The translations under genes were made by a program, and so were the position numbers. A stretch of DNA of 64,000 nt from Drosophila pseudoobscura (Eukaryota; Arthropoda; Insecta; Diptera; Drosophilidae): assembly GCF_009870125.1 (NCBI RefSeq), contig NC_046681.1, positions 26,062,001 to 26,126,000 of the forward strand, written 5' to 3'. Below are positions 22,661 through 36,435 of this stretch, piece by piece (the stretch's first letter is position 1; every line of letters starts with the position of its first letter). Under the pieces are notes generated by a model. That model saw only the letters and a program-made list of their open reading frames with translations, did no database searches and was not told where the DNA came from.

Positions 22661-25600
22661 CCTCCTCTGATTTCTGCGGGGCCAGCTTTGATGCCTTCGA
22701 CTTCGACTATTTCTTCCCCGTTTAACGCCGCATGCAAGGGGACCCGACGGGGAAGATTGTAGCTTGCCATCCTTAGTCTTAACATTCCTTGAGCGGACAG
22801 CGCGGCTGTTAGTTCCAGCAATACCAGCCCTTCTAGTACCAAAAATTAGCCAAAGAAACGATAATCATGTGCAGTGAGGAGTACATTTTTCCAAGCACTT
22901 ATCTCGTTAAACATTTAAACTGCGCACCTTTTCTGCGAACTGGCCAATATAAACAGTTATATACTTGTCTTCGCCACGCTTCATTTACGTTTTTCCTGGG
23001 TTTCTGTCAACAAAGGCACGAATCGCAAAGCAATAGAAACTCAATAGAAATTGTTATTTGCATTTGGATTTTATTTCGTTTCCGTGTTGTATGCAATTGG
23101 AATTGTTCTTGAAGCGGTAAATAAATAAATGCATTTTAGGCAATTCCACATTATTTATTCGGTGATTTTTCCCCATTGGAAACAGAATTTGCGTCATTTT
23201 TTGTTGTTTTTGCTCATGAGCAAGCGCGAAGCACTCTGATAGATAAGATTGCTTCAGATTGATTAAATGGTCTGACTTTTGACAACACACGAAAGAACTG
23301 ACATGAACCAGTCCTAGAGTCAAATACAGTCATGGACAGAGTCGCTCTTTGGAGCAAAGACAATGCCGGAGTTGGTTCCAACCCACACAAACAAACATGG
23401 CCAAAAAAGCGCGAATGTGAATGAACCCAAAGCGCCACATCAAGCGTTGCTTTTGGCCCAGGCCTTCAGCAATTATCTAGTTTTCATTAGTTATGTGGGC
23501 TTCTGTCTCTCTCTCTATACTCTTTCGTTAGGGTTCAAGGACTTTCCATAATTTTCGCAAAACAACAATACAATTTCTCTTGACTTGTGGCCCTGACTCA
23601 TCGCAGAGAGAAGATACATATGTATAATATATGTACATTTCTTGTTCACACTTTACTTGGAAACTTGATGATGATCTTGGGGAGACTTTTGCGTGTATAC
23701 TGATGATGAGGAAACCCGTTTAAAAGTCTAGCCTGATGACTCAACCTGTTGCCAATTAGAAATGCTGACCCTGATACGAATAAATGGGGAAATTTCGATG
23801 GCATTTTGGGAGTTTGCACTGCAGGCAGCATCCTTTATTGATTTTTCGTTTTCCTACGTGCGTCAGAGGGAGCTGCATACGACGCTGTTATCTATTTATA
23901 GAAACGGGGTGGAGTGTCGGCTTTGGCTGCCTGGCAAGAGCAAGGTCATGTGGGTGGGTCCCACTCGAAAAAGGGCAAAGGTAATCTGGAATCCAAGCGA
24001 AATCTGGAATTATTACATGGAAATTTTTTTTGGTTTTACAGCTGTCCTTTGTGTGACGGTAACATGGCATTGGCATCGATATATGCCCAACGGGATTTAC
24101 TGAAGCAGAAGCAACTTCAGAACAGAGTTTATGCTGAAGTTTCTGGCCAAGTTTTGTTCGTTTTGACCACATTCGGGCCATGACTAGTTCGTTGAAGCCA
24201 AATAAGAGCAATCAATCAATTCATATGCCACTCAAAACTTCCGAATCAGCTGCCACGTACACACCTTTAACTCGAAATGGAAAATTTGTTAAACCACAAA
24301 CGACCTTCAACTGTTTCGAAACGCAGCATTAATCACAGTTTTCCCAGTTCTCTTGGAAAAGTTACGTTACTGTTCTTGAAACTAAACTTCCACTACAGTT
24401 TGTGCTGCACTTTGTTCTATTACTACCGAGTATTTACCGTAAATCAACAAAGTTGCCAACGCTTCAGACGGGCGGGAGCCATCAACCCCATTTCGAGCGC
24501 GGACTACGCTTAACCCAAATTTCACTTTGTTGTTGTTCAAAATGTTGCCATTTCTATGGCTAAACTTTGCCCAATCGACACGAAACGCAAACCAGACCCA
24601 GGGCCCAGGGCCCAGAGCCCAGAGCCCAGAGCCTTCTAAGCAATTAGCTTCACTCTCGAAAAGTTATTGCTCGAATCAAGGCGCAAAGTGGGTCAATTAA
24701 ATTATTGATTCGAGTCGGGCCCAAACAGAGCTAACGCAAAAAAAAAGAAGAGAATAGAGAGAGAGAGAAGCACAAAGCCACTTGGTAACTTCTTGATCGG
24801 TCCGTAGACAATTTTGAGTGGCTGTGGACGGATGTTTGTGGGATGTTTTGTTGAAGTGGCATTTACTTGAAGACAATAGTTATGGCTGGTGGCATTACGT
24901 AATTATGTGACTCGTGGGGGATTTTGTATTTCAGTTTTTTTGGTCAAGTAATTTTTCAATTAAGTTTAATGTTATACAATGGGTTTATGTCTCGAGAGAT
25001 GTTTGCGAATGTCCAAATTGGCTGAGAATTGTGTGGTACAAGGTCATGAAAGATAGAAAGAAATAATATTTGGCATTCTATGTGGGACTATGATGATCTA
25101 TTCTTTTGGAAATTCTACAATTATCTTTCTTTCAAACTGTAACCATACCCTCTATAATACTCTTTCCTCGCACCTCATGGATCGTCTGCAAAAACTCATC
25201 TATCTTAGCCGGAAACTCCATTTAGTTAGAGCCAATTTAATTGCACTTGAAAACTCATCGTATCATAAACGTTTAGTTAAATGCACTGGGAAAATTGTTC
25301 AATTTCCCCACAGACAGAAACCAGATTCCCCATAGATCTGAGCCAGCTGTCATCTCCAGCCGAGAGAGTGCCGTCGCCCCGTCTTTCCTTATCGAGGAGC
25401 CAGTTGATCCACCTGTCCAGACGACAGCGTGTCTGCTGCATCCTCCTCTTGAGTACTGGCTAAACGAGGCAAAAGCTGGCTTGCACATAAAATACACTAA
25501 TTAGGATTCCGTTGACTAGCCGTTGAGCTGTTCAACAAGTGCTTAAAAGCATTGAAGCTTGCTTTTACCGCTAGGTTTTTGCGGAGAGAAAGAGAGAGAT

Positions 25601-28600
25601 AGGATGACGCTCAAGCTTTGCCTTGAGTGTGGAAGAGTAAGGAGAACTTTGAAGCTCGCTTTTATAGCCATGCTTTGAGCAAGAGCGGGATAGCAATAAA
25701 GGAGAGCGAGATAGAGCGTAAAGACAGTAGACTGCGTAATGCCACTCTCCACTTTGGTTGCCATTTCTGCCCCAAGGCGAAGCTGTCGGCAGCCTTGTAA
25801 ATTACCCAGCAAGTGTTTACAGTTTTACAGCTACAGTTTCACACTCGCTAAGTCTGAAGGGAACTGGAAGGCTGGCGTATCTCTTTGTTTTCTTTTGTTT
25901 CTGTTATCTCTACTCTTCTGCAGTTTTTGCTGCAGTTTCTCTTTAATTTCGAAGCTTTGGTTTTTTTGTTGTTGATTAACTTTTGTTGTTTTATTATGGC
26001 ACTTGTTGCTTCTGTGGCTTTTAATTGCTTTGTTTGCTTTTGTCCGCACTTTCACTGGGTTTTTGTTTCTACGTTTTTTGTTTTTTGCGGGTTTTCAATT
26101 GCACTTGCTGCGGGCGGAGGGAGGGTGTGGTGCAAAGGTATTTACATTGTTGCAGTTTCAAATTGCTGTAATTTCCAAATGGTTTCGTATTTTGACCCAA
26201 ATTTCGGTTATGAACTGGATCAAATTTTGATTGTTTTGTGGTTTTAGCTCTCTCCCAACATGATTGCCTCTTCTTATTCATCATGTGAATCCACCTTGAC
26301 TCTTAACTGCAGCCCCAACTTTCTTCCTGCTTTTTATTTCCACTCGACTGACATTAAATCCATTTTTGGTTTTATTAAAAAACATTAATTAAAAGCTGTC
26401 AAGCAGCAGACAATGCGGAATCTTGTACATGTCGCCTGTTACATCCATCCATGACACGCCTCCCACAAGGGGTGTATATGTATATGGGGTCTATAAATCT
26501 ATACGTATTTTATATAAACGGGAAATATAAATGGAATTGTTTTTACAGAAACAAAGGCAGAAGGAGAGCAGCGAGAGAGAGTGCAATAACTTTTGAGAGA
26601 ATATGACGAAACATGAGTGATTTTTTTGGTGGATGTTTGGTTATAGATTCAGATATATAATTTCCACAGCTTTTAAATGAATAATATCCCAGTGTAATGC
26701 ACACATGTTCCTAACCTAACCTAACAAAAACCTAACCAACGTAATTACAGTCTATTATTATATGCTATAAACTTTTTCACTGCAATATCTTCTTCTTGAT
26801 GTTCTCTCGTATGATCAAAGGGTATTTAAATAGGGTGAGGCATTCGCAAGAGATTCTCTTACGATTCGCGAGCATTGGTGTTTCACTGCGGACAAGAGAG
26901 AGAGAGAGAGGGAGTCACCTCTTTAAAAACGTCTTTCCATTGCATTCTTACGGTGGCGGCTCTCTGCAACAACTGCTGCTGCAGCTGATCCTCTCTCTGT
27001 CTTTCTTTGTCTCTCGGCCCATTGCCGCCGCTCAGTGCACAAGCGCTGCCCGACTGCAGTGCTTTTTTGTCGTCGATCGACGTCGTCGCGTTGGGGCCGT
27101 CGTCGTGTGTTGGTTGCGAGCTTTTTTCTGCGGCTGCATTTCGTTGGAGTTTCTTATCAAACCACAAAAATTCCGCAACAAAATTGTGTTAAATCTGTCA
27201 ATGAATCAAATAATATAAAAAGAATATCATCAATCAACCAAGGAGTGTATAAATAGCTGTCATCATAAAATACACACATACATCGCACTCGCAGACAAAC
27301 TACAATGTTTTAGTAAGTTTTATTGTGTTAAAATTGTTGGTGTACTTTTTCCTCAAATTGCAAAATGATTCTTTTTTTAATCGCACTCAAACCAAATGCT
27401 AAGTAAAACAGAACCCCAAGAGCGAGCAAAGTACGAAAGGGAGACCGCAAGAATGAAGAAAAAACCCACACGAAATGATATAAATTGTGTATAGAAACAG
27501 ATATATAGAAGAGTGCAAAGCAAATCAAATACATACATACATATATATAGTACTTGTTCCTTTCTGGGTTATAGGGTGTATTTGCATATTCATTTGTCTG
27601 TACTATCTATCCCTCTCTCTCTTCACTCAAATTATAAACAAATTGGCAGAATAAAACATTGAAATGGTTTAAATAAGATTAAATAAATAATAAATATCTC
27701 AAGCACAAGACTCTTAATGTGCTCTATGTGATTTTTATAAGCAAATATTATGGTATTTATCACGTATTGTTCGTGATACAAGTTTTCTTTGTTAAAATAT
27801 TAGCCTTATCTTTGTACAACAACATATACATATACAAGGTCTAATAGCTGTGATAAGACTTATCATTTAATACAAATTAAGACAATTTTGAAAAGAAACA
27901 CAGAAGTACAGACAAGTACATAGATAAAATAGCTTTATAAAAGAAAATCTGTAAAAGACTCAATCGTGGTATTGCACCCACTTTGGGCACAAATGTACCC
28001 TTTTTTATATACTATCTAAAATGTTTTTGCCTTGGTATATTTTCTACATTCGATAAGGTGTAATTTGAGATATTAATAAAGAAATTTCTTAGAATAAATT
28101 AATGAACACAAAAATTTTCGACAAAAAGAAGATAATTAGAGTTCAAGTGTACCCAAAACATTTATTGAGGGGTACACTCCTTATTCATAGATACTTTGGG
28201 CCTTCTCTTCGCCAAAAAAAAAAGGCACGTGCGTCGACTGTACCGACAGTTTTTGCGTACACCTCAGCATTGGATGCCAAACTCTACAATTCCCATGCCT
28301 TTGGATGAATCATAGATCCGACCCACTCAAGCACTCAACGAGCCTTTGCCCTTCACACACTTTTCGCCGTCTGTCGTGTCGAACCCCCCAGAGTAAAGTG
28401 CAATGACCAATTCCGATCAAGGCAAATAAATAGACTGCAACGAAAAAAGCAGAAAGCAGAAGGCACCAAAAAAATCTTTTTCGACATTTCTCAATCTCTT
28501 TAAAATGTCAGAGCAACTGGCGCTGCCAAATCGGAGAGGGTCCGTCCCTCTCTCTGCTGGCCCATACTCCGGGGGGAGAGCTTTTAGTTGGTCTCTGTCG

Positions 28601-31600
28601 TATCCACTGGCCTTTTGGCTGCTTGCTGGCACATGTGTGCCCCCAACTTTTGGCTAGGAAATGCCTCGGCATACGGCTACGGCTACGGCTACGGCTGCGG
28701 CCCGGCACATATGGCACATGGCACATTGGGGTCGCCAAGCACAAAATTCTTTGCTGACAAAAAATATGTACAATGCATCGCTACCGCACTATAATTTTGG
28801 TTGTTTCTGTTGTCTTTTAGGTTTTCTGCTACGTTTTTTTGTTTTTTTTTGTTGGGTGTGTCGTTTATTGCCCCGACATAAATGTTTTTATGCCCCCTTG
28901 TCTGCTGTGTTGTGTGCCACCCGTTGTTGTGGCCGCTGTTGCTGTGGGCGGTGCAGATTGCATTTTAAATTACAGAAGCATTAAATTTTGTATGCATTTT
29001 ATTGCAGTAGCAGACAAATGACTCACAAGGGTGCAGTACCCCTCGTAACCCAAACTACAACCGGCTATCCCCCAAAGGCTACACAGAAAATGCATTTCCA
29101 GTCAAGAGTTATAGTCGATTGTGATGTCCACTTTTGCATAGGATGCAGCAGCATCGCCTGTTGGAATGCTCTCCAAAAATTGTGTTCATTGTGGGGAAGT
29201 GCCTTTGCCATCGTATGATTTATGGTTTTCCTTAAGCTGTGAAAATTTAGAAGAAGCAGATCTAGAATCGAAGATGTGTTCATACAATGTCTGAGTGGTG
29301 GAGAATTTATTGTATGAATATTGTCTATGAATTTGTACCTTATCTTTTAGCTTTTCGTAGATATTACTTTGGTCGCGGCACACGTTCCGCGACAATATAA
29401 TACCCGCTACTCAGCTACTTTGTGTGCGAAAGATAGAGACAGAGAGAGAATCAGAGAGAGTAGGGGAGCACAATATATGTATATAAAAAAAAAAATACTA
29501 AATATTCCAGATATCGTTCTAAAAACTCTTCTCTTAACCGATCCACCCTTCCCCTACAATAACCAAAATGATCATAGCTTCAGTTATTGGCTTTGTCCAC
29601 TCTATTCGTTAGAAATGACACCCCCCAATCGATTTGCTTCATAAAACTGCTCTTTAAACACATACCCAAAACATCTTTCACAAGTGCAAAATGTTCTTTG
29701 TTTGATTTGTGATCTATTTATAACCAGAGGCACATCTGTTTTCCCCCTACGGCATAATAACCATACCATCGCAAAACACAATCTGACCGAACTCTGTGTC
29801 CACTTATCTGCTAATTTCCCATTTGATCGCACTTTAAGCACGTGCCCCCCGATACGATACGATGCGATACGATACTCCCTACACAGGTCATAAATTGTAA
29901 TGACATGTGTATGTATATAGTTTTATTATTGTATGTGCCATAAATAGTAAAACAACTGACAACTGTTTGGGGCAGCAACAGAGCTCTTCCTGGAGTGAAG
30001 AGGGGCAGCAACAGACCTCCATCAATGGAGAAAGGGGTTGCAACAAGAGAGGAGAACTTAACCGTTCTCCATTCTATTCTCTATGCAAACAGCAATAATG
30101 GGTCGGACAACGACCCAAAACTGGTGCCTCATAAATTCAATTGAGGCAAGTGTCAATAGAACACGAGAACTCATCCATATGCAAGCATTCATGTGACTGC
30201 CTCCATGATTGTGGCGATGACGATGATGGTGACAGTGGGGGATGGTGTTGCAGATGGGGAAGGCAACAATCAATTATGTATTTTATATTGTTTGCCTTGG
30301 TGTTCGTTCTCTCTCTCTCTCTCTCGCTGTCTCTGAGATCACAATGGAGCCTCCTCTTTTGTATGTCTAAAGTCTTTCGAATCGCCAACAATTGGTTCTA
30401 AAAACTTTCTCTTTATTCCTGGGGGTTCATTAACTTTGTTATAGTATCTATCTTCCCCTATCCCCTATCCCCTATCAGTCTTCAACTTAAGCCTTTTTCC
30501 TCTTCACTTCACTTCACTTCGCTTCATTTATTGGAAAGTTCTTCCCTTATTCACTTAAGCCCTTGACAGCTTTTGGCTTTTGGCTCTTCTGCCAAGTTTT
30601 TGCTTTCCTTTACTTTCGGTCGCCATAATGTCTGCACAGCGTTTCCGGTTTACGCTGCTGAGTGGGGGAACCCCACAAAAACAACCCGTATTTGACCTAC
30701 TGTGCGTGGTCCACGTGAATCACACTCTATGGGGGGACGGGCATGGGTCGAAGGTGAGCGGGTGGGTATCTGTGGCAAGCAATTTCAACTTGTGGCAGGT
30801 CATGTCCGCTGCTTCTACTGCTGCTGCTCCTCCCAAAGCTTGTTGTTGTTGCTGCTGCTGCTGCTGCTGTTGTGATGAGAGCAAACTATTTGATATGCCC
30901 TCCGAAAAAGGGTTTGTTGACTTTAACGATGAATGGGGCATGGGCAACGATTCAACTGGAAGAACGTGCTGTTTGTGTGTGTCTGTCGGTCGGGTCAAAG
31001 GAATGTTTAACATTTAACACAAGGGAAATTATATCAAATATATACGTTTATTCTACGCTACAATAAATTCAGATAAATACAGAAAGAAATAAACAATTCC
31101 CCAAAAAGATTGGTATTGCAAAAGCGAAAAACAATTCTCTTACAAAAATAGACATTCTATCTTCAAGCTTAAAATCTCCCAAAATGGAAGAATATATTTA
31201 GTACAAAAATAATGGCAAAGAAATTTTGAAACCAATATTTTGGTAAATATATTCCATCAAATTTGTTTCCTTAAGGAATATTTAATACTGTAAATTTATG
31301 GCATAAGAAACTTCGATTACGAGCACACTGTACATATTTTGTTTTTGCATTCTCGGTCATGCTCTTTGTTCTTTAAAGAAAAAACAGTGTACAGTACTTC
31401 CTATGGTTCCTGCATTTAAGGTAAAGTTCTCGTAGATCCTTTATATAATGATCTTATACCTTAAAGAGCATTCAGTCCTCGAATTCCCTCCATACAGAGT
31501 AATCCCTTCATTCTTATTGACCAACAAATATATGCTATGCTATAAGAAGAATGGCATTGTCTGACAGTCGTATGGTTAGAGCCACCTGCAGAGAGGCATC

Positions 31601-31644
31601 CCCCACAGCCCCCCCAATCACCAACATTCTCTCACATGCGCGAA

Positions 31645-31686
31645 TTGTGCTCTTTCTCTCTCTCCGTGGAAGAGAGAGAGAGAGCG
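31645..31686. repeat. CT/GA inverted repeat (hairpin)
   Basis: A pyrimidine run ending CTCTCTCTCC is followed after a few bases by AGAGAGAGAGAGAGC. Together they can form a stem of about 15 bp with a loop of about 6 nt. It is most likely microsatellite-derived. Confidence 0.5.
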
Positions 31687-34176
31687 TAAAGTTACACGCT
31701 CTTTGCAATTACAGTGCAGCAACAACCAGTCGCGACGGGTAGGAATTTCTACTGCTGCTGTTACTGTGCAATGCCGGGGCAACATTGCTGTTGGCTGGGT
31801 CACCGTTCTGTGCGGAACAGACAGAAGAGAATTCTCTGTAGCCAAACGACGTGCCGTTGCATTAAAATCTTCGCTGGGGCAGGCAGTCGAAGGCAGCAAG
31901 CAGCATCAACATCAACATCAGTCGCTTCCGTTGACTGCCACAGAGGAGACCACCAGCCCATAACAAAGTGTTCGCTAAAATAGTCTTTTGATAGCCACTT
32001 ACTGTATTTTGTCGTAGTTTTTGCCATCGTTAGCGTGTAATAATTGGCCAACCTCTTGGCTGCTGCTGTGCAAGTGACTCTGCATGAGAGATAATGTAAT
32101 TAATGTGACGTCTGCGAGGTCGACGAGGGTCCACGTCGAAACGAGGGATATTTTGTACTAGAAGCCAATAGCCAATCGATTTTGAATATAACTTTTATGC
32201 CAAAGAGCAATACCATTACAAGTCTGACTCCGCTCCCTCGATCCATGCTCAATAAATTGTATATGAGTTCGGAGGAATTCACATTTCTGCCGCGGTGAGT
32301 AGAAAATGCCGGAAAATGTCGGAAAATGGTTGGTTCGTTGGTTCGTTGGATTTTACCTCCCCTGCCTGGGTTGTTATTTTTGTTGTCAACGCAAATTTGA
32401 TGCGACAGGCCGGTAATGGGGAATGCAAATGGCAGCGCCAATATCCCATTAGGATATTTTGATAAATTGAGGAAAACTTTTCGGAGCGAAAATTGCAAAA
32501 AAGGAGTGGAATTTTGGGTGGTTTCTTATCCCTAAGGGAGTGAAGTTAGCCCCAAAACTTTATTAAATTGTGCACATCATCCAATTTCCAATCTATTCGA
32601 ACTTTGTTTCTTAAGTCTTGGTTTGTCTTACGCAAACTATTCATCTATATCTATTGTGCTTTCTTTTAAAAGTCAAAACTTGTCAAAATTTTTATGTTCA
32701 AAGAGAGAGTCTTGAAACCTATCGTTTAAGGAGCAAATAGTAGGAAGTAGCAACTAGGAGCAAATAACATCTAAGAACAACGGAGAATTTTGGCTACAAC
32801 CCACTGCTATTATTTGATTCAAGATGGAGGTCGTCGAATCAACGAGTTCGGTGACCAATTTGGCCTTGGATTGCTATTCCAGGTTGAGTACCCCCTGCTG
32901 ACAATTATTATCATACTAAAACTAGAGAGCTTCTAGCGAGAAAGTGTACAAAAAGTATGCTCAAGTGTGGGAACACATGGGTACAGCGAAAGATCGCATA
33001 TCGAATGGGAATTGAGTTAATAGAGGGTATAGATTTGACGCTCTTCCGTGAAGTCACTTGGCAGGAGGGGGTTGGATGTCCCCCACTGTAGGAGAGGACG
33101 CGTTTTGCATCAAAAACTACCCATCAAGCTGCAGTTAACCGATAAGTTTTGGCACTTTTTGACAATCTATTTTGCATGATTCCTCCGCTGTGATTCCTCC
33201 ACTGGCACATGTCGTCATCTCACTTGCAATTTTGTGCGAAAAGTTTTGTCATCACGCCACACACACGCACACGACACGCATACACTCGCGCACTCATTGG
33301 GAGAGTTGCATATTCATGAGGAAATGATTATTCCACTAGCCTTCTGCTCTCCTCTCTCTCTGTCCCTGTTCCACTCACCCGTAGACGTGATTCCTTTACC
33401 GTTCATTCTCAGTGCAGTTGCTCTCTCCCGCTCGGTTGCAGTCTTTCTCGAACTCTCTCGCTCTCTTGCACTATCTTGTAGTCTTTCTACCTCTTTCCCA
33501 CCCAGTGGAATTCTACTTACCCCTCTCCCACTCAATTGAATTCTTCCGCCTCCCCCGCACTCATTCGCAGTCTTTCTACCTCTTCCCCGCACTCACTCGC
33601 AGTCTTCCTCCCCCTCCTGCACTTGTTGTATTGTCTTCCCTCTCTTCCACATGCAATCTTCTGCCACCATCTCTAACACACGCACACACACATTCGATTT
33701 CTTCTGCCCACACTCCCACTCACAGGCAGTCTTCCTCGCTCTCCCGTTGCCTCTTCCCTTACTCAGTGACATTCTTCCTGCTCCTTCCCACACTCGCATT
33801 CCCTCTCGTGTCATTCCTTTCATTCATAGTTACGATACGGCTCGAATGTTCTTGCATTGACTTGCTCTCGCTCTCGCTCTGGCTGTCGTTGTCGTCGGTC
33901 ACCTTCCCGCTTATCGCGCATTGAACTTTGCTTTGACCTGAAGGCGGCACCGGGCACCGACACCTCTTCCCCACACGCACGCACACACACACACACACAC
34001 CACGTACACATATCTGTACATGCTTAAATTTGCATTGCATGCTTGGCATTCATTCCCTCTTGTTGGTTCTTTGACTTTTTGCCGGTGCCCGCCCCGTCGT
34101 TCAGGTGCCGCGGTTTCCCCTTTTACGCTTTATTTATCTAGCCAGCGCTTTCAGGTGTTTTTTTTTTTTTGGTTTG

Positions 34177-34199
34177 CTCTCTCTCTCTCTCTCTCTCTC
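34177..34199. repeat. (CT)n microsatellite
   Basis: This is an 11-12 unit CT run within a 1 kb pyrimidine-rich part of Tpr2 intron 1 (about 33.3-34.3 kb). That part also holds an AC run at 33978-34000. Confidence 0.85.
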
Positions 34200-34267
34200 G
34201 TAGACTCCTTGACTATGACCCCCTACCTGTCTCCCTCTCTCTCCCTCTGGTTAATTTAAATCAGCTC

Positions 34268-34681
34268 TTAAGGTTTTTTTTTTGCTACCCTACAGTTGTG
34301 GAATTTAAAGGCATATTGTTTTCGATTTAAGCCATAAACCACGAGTGGGTGTAACTTTTCTACGGAATTAAAATATCGATGGAAACAATCATCTTTTAAT
34401 TTTGGTACCATAAGCTCTTGACTATCACGGATTCCATGTTTCTGAATCTCCCTCTGAAAACTCGACCATTTTAAGAGCAAAGGTAACCATAAGTCTGTCA
34501 GATTTCTTCTTCGAAAGATATTCTTTTGGCGTACGGATTTGTTTACCAATCTATCAGATTTCACTACGATGGTCCTCTCTGTAGAGACACGTTTTCTACG
34601 ACAAATAACCCTGATTAGCGGGGTATCCTCCCGTTTTTTATAGGACTGGTTTTTGTCTGTTCTCTTGAAGTTTTTCCGCTT
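34268..34681 (-). other. Open frame without ATG (137 codons), possible exon or relic
   Basis: The minus strand is open from just after a TAG at 34684-34682 down to TAA at 34268. It encodes a basic, compositionally normal peptide, for example NLTDLWLPLLLKWSSFQREI and YFNSVEKLHPLVVYGLN. The first in-frame ATG is at 34411, leaving only 47 codons, so this cannot be a simple intact gene. It could be an internal exon (an AG acceptor is available at 34682-34683, but with no pyrimidine tract) or a decayed gene fragment. It could also be a chance frame. I do not recognise the family. Confidence 0.25.
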
Positions 34682-36435
34682 CTATTTTATTGAAGTTTAA
34701 ATGCAAATTCAGGCGCTGCGTTGCCTACTTTTTGGGGCTGCAGCTCGTGAGGAGAGGGGCAGGAGTGGCGGCCCTAACAAATGGCTTTCTAAAATTCAGC
34801 CCAATCAAGCGCAAGGGAATTTTTGACTTTTATGGGTTTTCTCTCCCTCTAATTGTTATGCAAACTGCTGTTGACTTGAAGTGTTGCCGCCGCACTCGCT
34901 CGCTCGAATCTCTACCTCTCTTTTGCTCCTTGGATGCAGCTCCCTTTTGCCCCATCTACAACCCACCGCATTGCTCCCATTTGGCGGTTCAGGCCGCGAC
35001 CGCTTTGCCAAGTTATGGCAGCAATTAAAACTTTTGTGCTGAACACTTGAAAAAAATGCCAAATACCCCTTGTTGGCCACAGCCTATTCCACCCACCACC
35101 CCATGTTCTTTTCTACAGTTTTGCCTCCTGTCTGGCGTGGTCTTTCGAAGAAATGCAAATAATAATTACCATCTTTTGTTTGCATATGGGATTGTATTTC
35201 TGGCCTCTGCTGTACTCTATTCACACGCAATAGCGGCATTTTCTTTCCTAATGATTCACTGTACAACCAAAATTCCGAATTCGACTGAATTGATCATTTT
35301 CTTGATGGATTATCTTAATTACATATTTAGGATCGAGATCGATCTAATTTGCAGGATGGTCGATCTATTAGGTTGTTTGAGTATTTAAGTATCGATATTA
35401 ATTATCGTCCGATAGTTCGCAGAACTAGAACTATACGGGAACTGGATCGGAAGAGAACTACAGATCGGAGCTGGTTCAAAATTCTAGCTCGCAGAAGACC
35501 CAGGAGTTTCATCCAATTCTTGATTCGCAACTGATCACTTTTTCGGGGGCAGGCCACATTCAGAATAGCCTCTGAAAGAAGGACAATACTCGTAAGGAAA
35601 TGCAGAATAAAACTAAGAAAACCCCCTCAATATTTGTAATATCCCCGATGGATTTTAATGGGACACAAAACGAGAAAAGGAAACCGAAGCCGAAACCGAA
35701 ACCACAAAAGCAAATAAATAACCAACGGGGCGACAATGCTGCAACAGCAACAGCAACAGCAACGTGGGGCATAAAGCACTTATGCCGTGTAATCCCGGCG
35801 ACAATGCTATGGGGAAAAAGTACAGTAAACACTCGCTCTCCCTCGCTCTCTCTGGCATAACTCCAAATATGATGAGGGTGGGGGTGGCGGGGGGATGAGG
35901 ATATTTCTTTGGCTTTTGGTATTCTTTGGCGCCCGCATTAGTGTCGCCCTATTGGCGGCCATTGTGATGCCATAATTTCTTGCCCCATTTGAGTGCCGAC
36001 TCAGGTTGTTGCACTTCCCCAGCAGCGCACAGTGGCACGAGAGAGCGCCAAAAGTGGAAAGAACTGGAAAGTAATGAATGGAAAGGATAAATGAAACTCA
36101 ATATATTTACACATTCATGGAACAGACAGTGCAACACACTTTTCGACCACTCTTGTGCCACAGTGCCTACTAAAAGACGTCGCCCGCTTGCAAGCGGATT
36201 ACTTCCTGTTGCCTTTCGTTGTGCCATTTTCCTTCTATTTTGTATATTTCTTTCTTGAAACTGGGCTTTCTTGACTGGGCCCCCGCGGCATTTAGTCGAC
36301 ATGAAATTAAAAATTCAAATTACATATAGACTCAAGAGGGTGGGGCAGACACTGAGACTGATGATTCCTTTTCATTGTGTAGCCCCAAGGATTGACCAGA
36401 GACTGAAACTGTTTTCCATTTCCATTTACTTGCAG

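Larger units (their letters stand above)
21850..36435 (+). other. Tpr2: Tpr2 intron 1 (14.6 kb)
   Basis: This very long first intron contains no exon I can support on the plus strand. Items seen are a leader-like repeat array at 22496-22660, a short GGGCCCA/GAGCCCA repeat at 24597-24634, a GAGA block with GC-rich sequence at 26890-27130, CCTAAC units at 26713-26735, and a CTATCCC repeat near 30453-30477. Others are a CT/GA hairpin at 31645-31686, CT/CA tracts at 33340-34260, and an ATG-less open frame on the minus strand at 34268-34681. Most ORFs here follow microsatellites. Regulatory elements for Tpr2 or the flanking genes may be present but cannot be named. Confidence 0.6.

Noticed and set aside
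23762..24103. 113-codon plus-strand ORF in Tpr2 intron 1
   Set aside because: There is no recognisable domain and two overlapping frames of similar quality, so there is no reason to prefer it.
26713..26740. CCTAAC repeats resembling telomeric DNA
   Set aside because: There are only about four units. Drosophila lacks such telomere repeats, so this is a chance short repeat.
33412..33924. 170-codon plus-strand ORF
   Set aside because: It is translated from CT/CTTCC-rich microsatellite and is entirely Ser/Leu/Pro/Phe low complexity.
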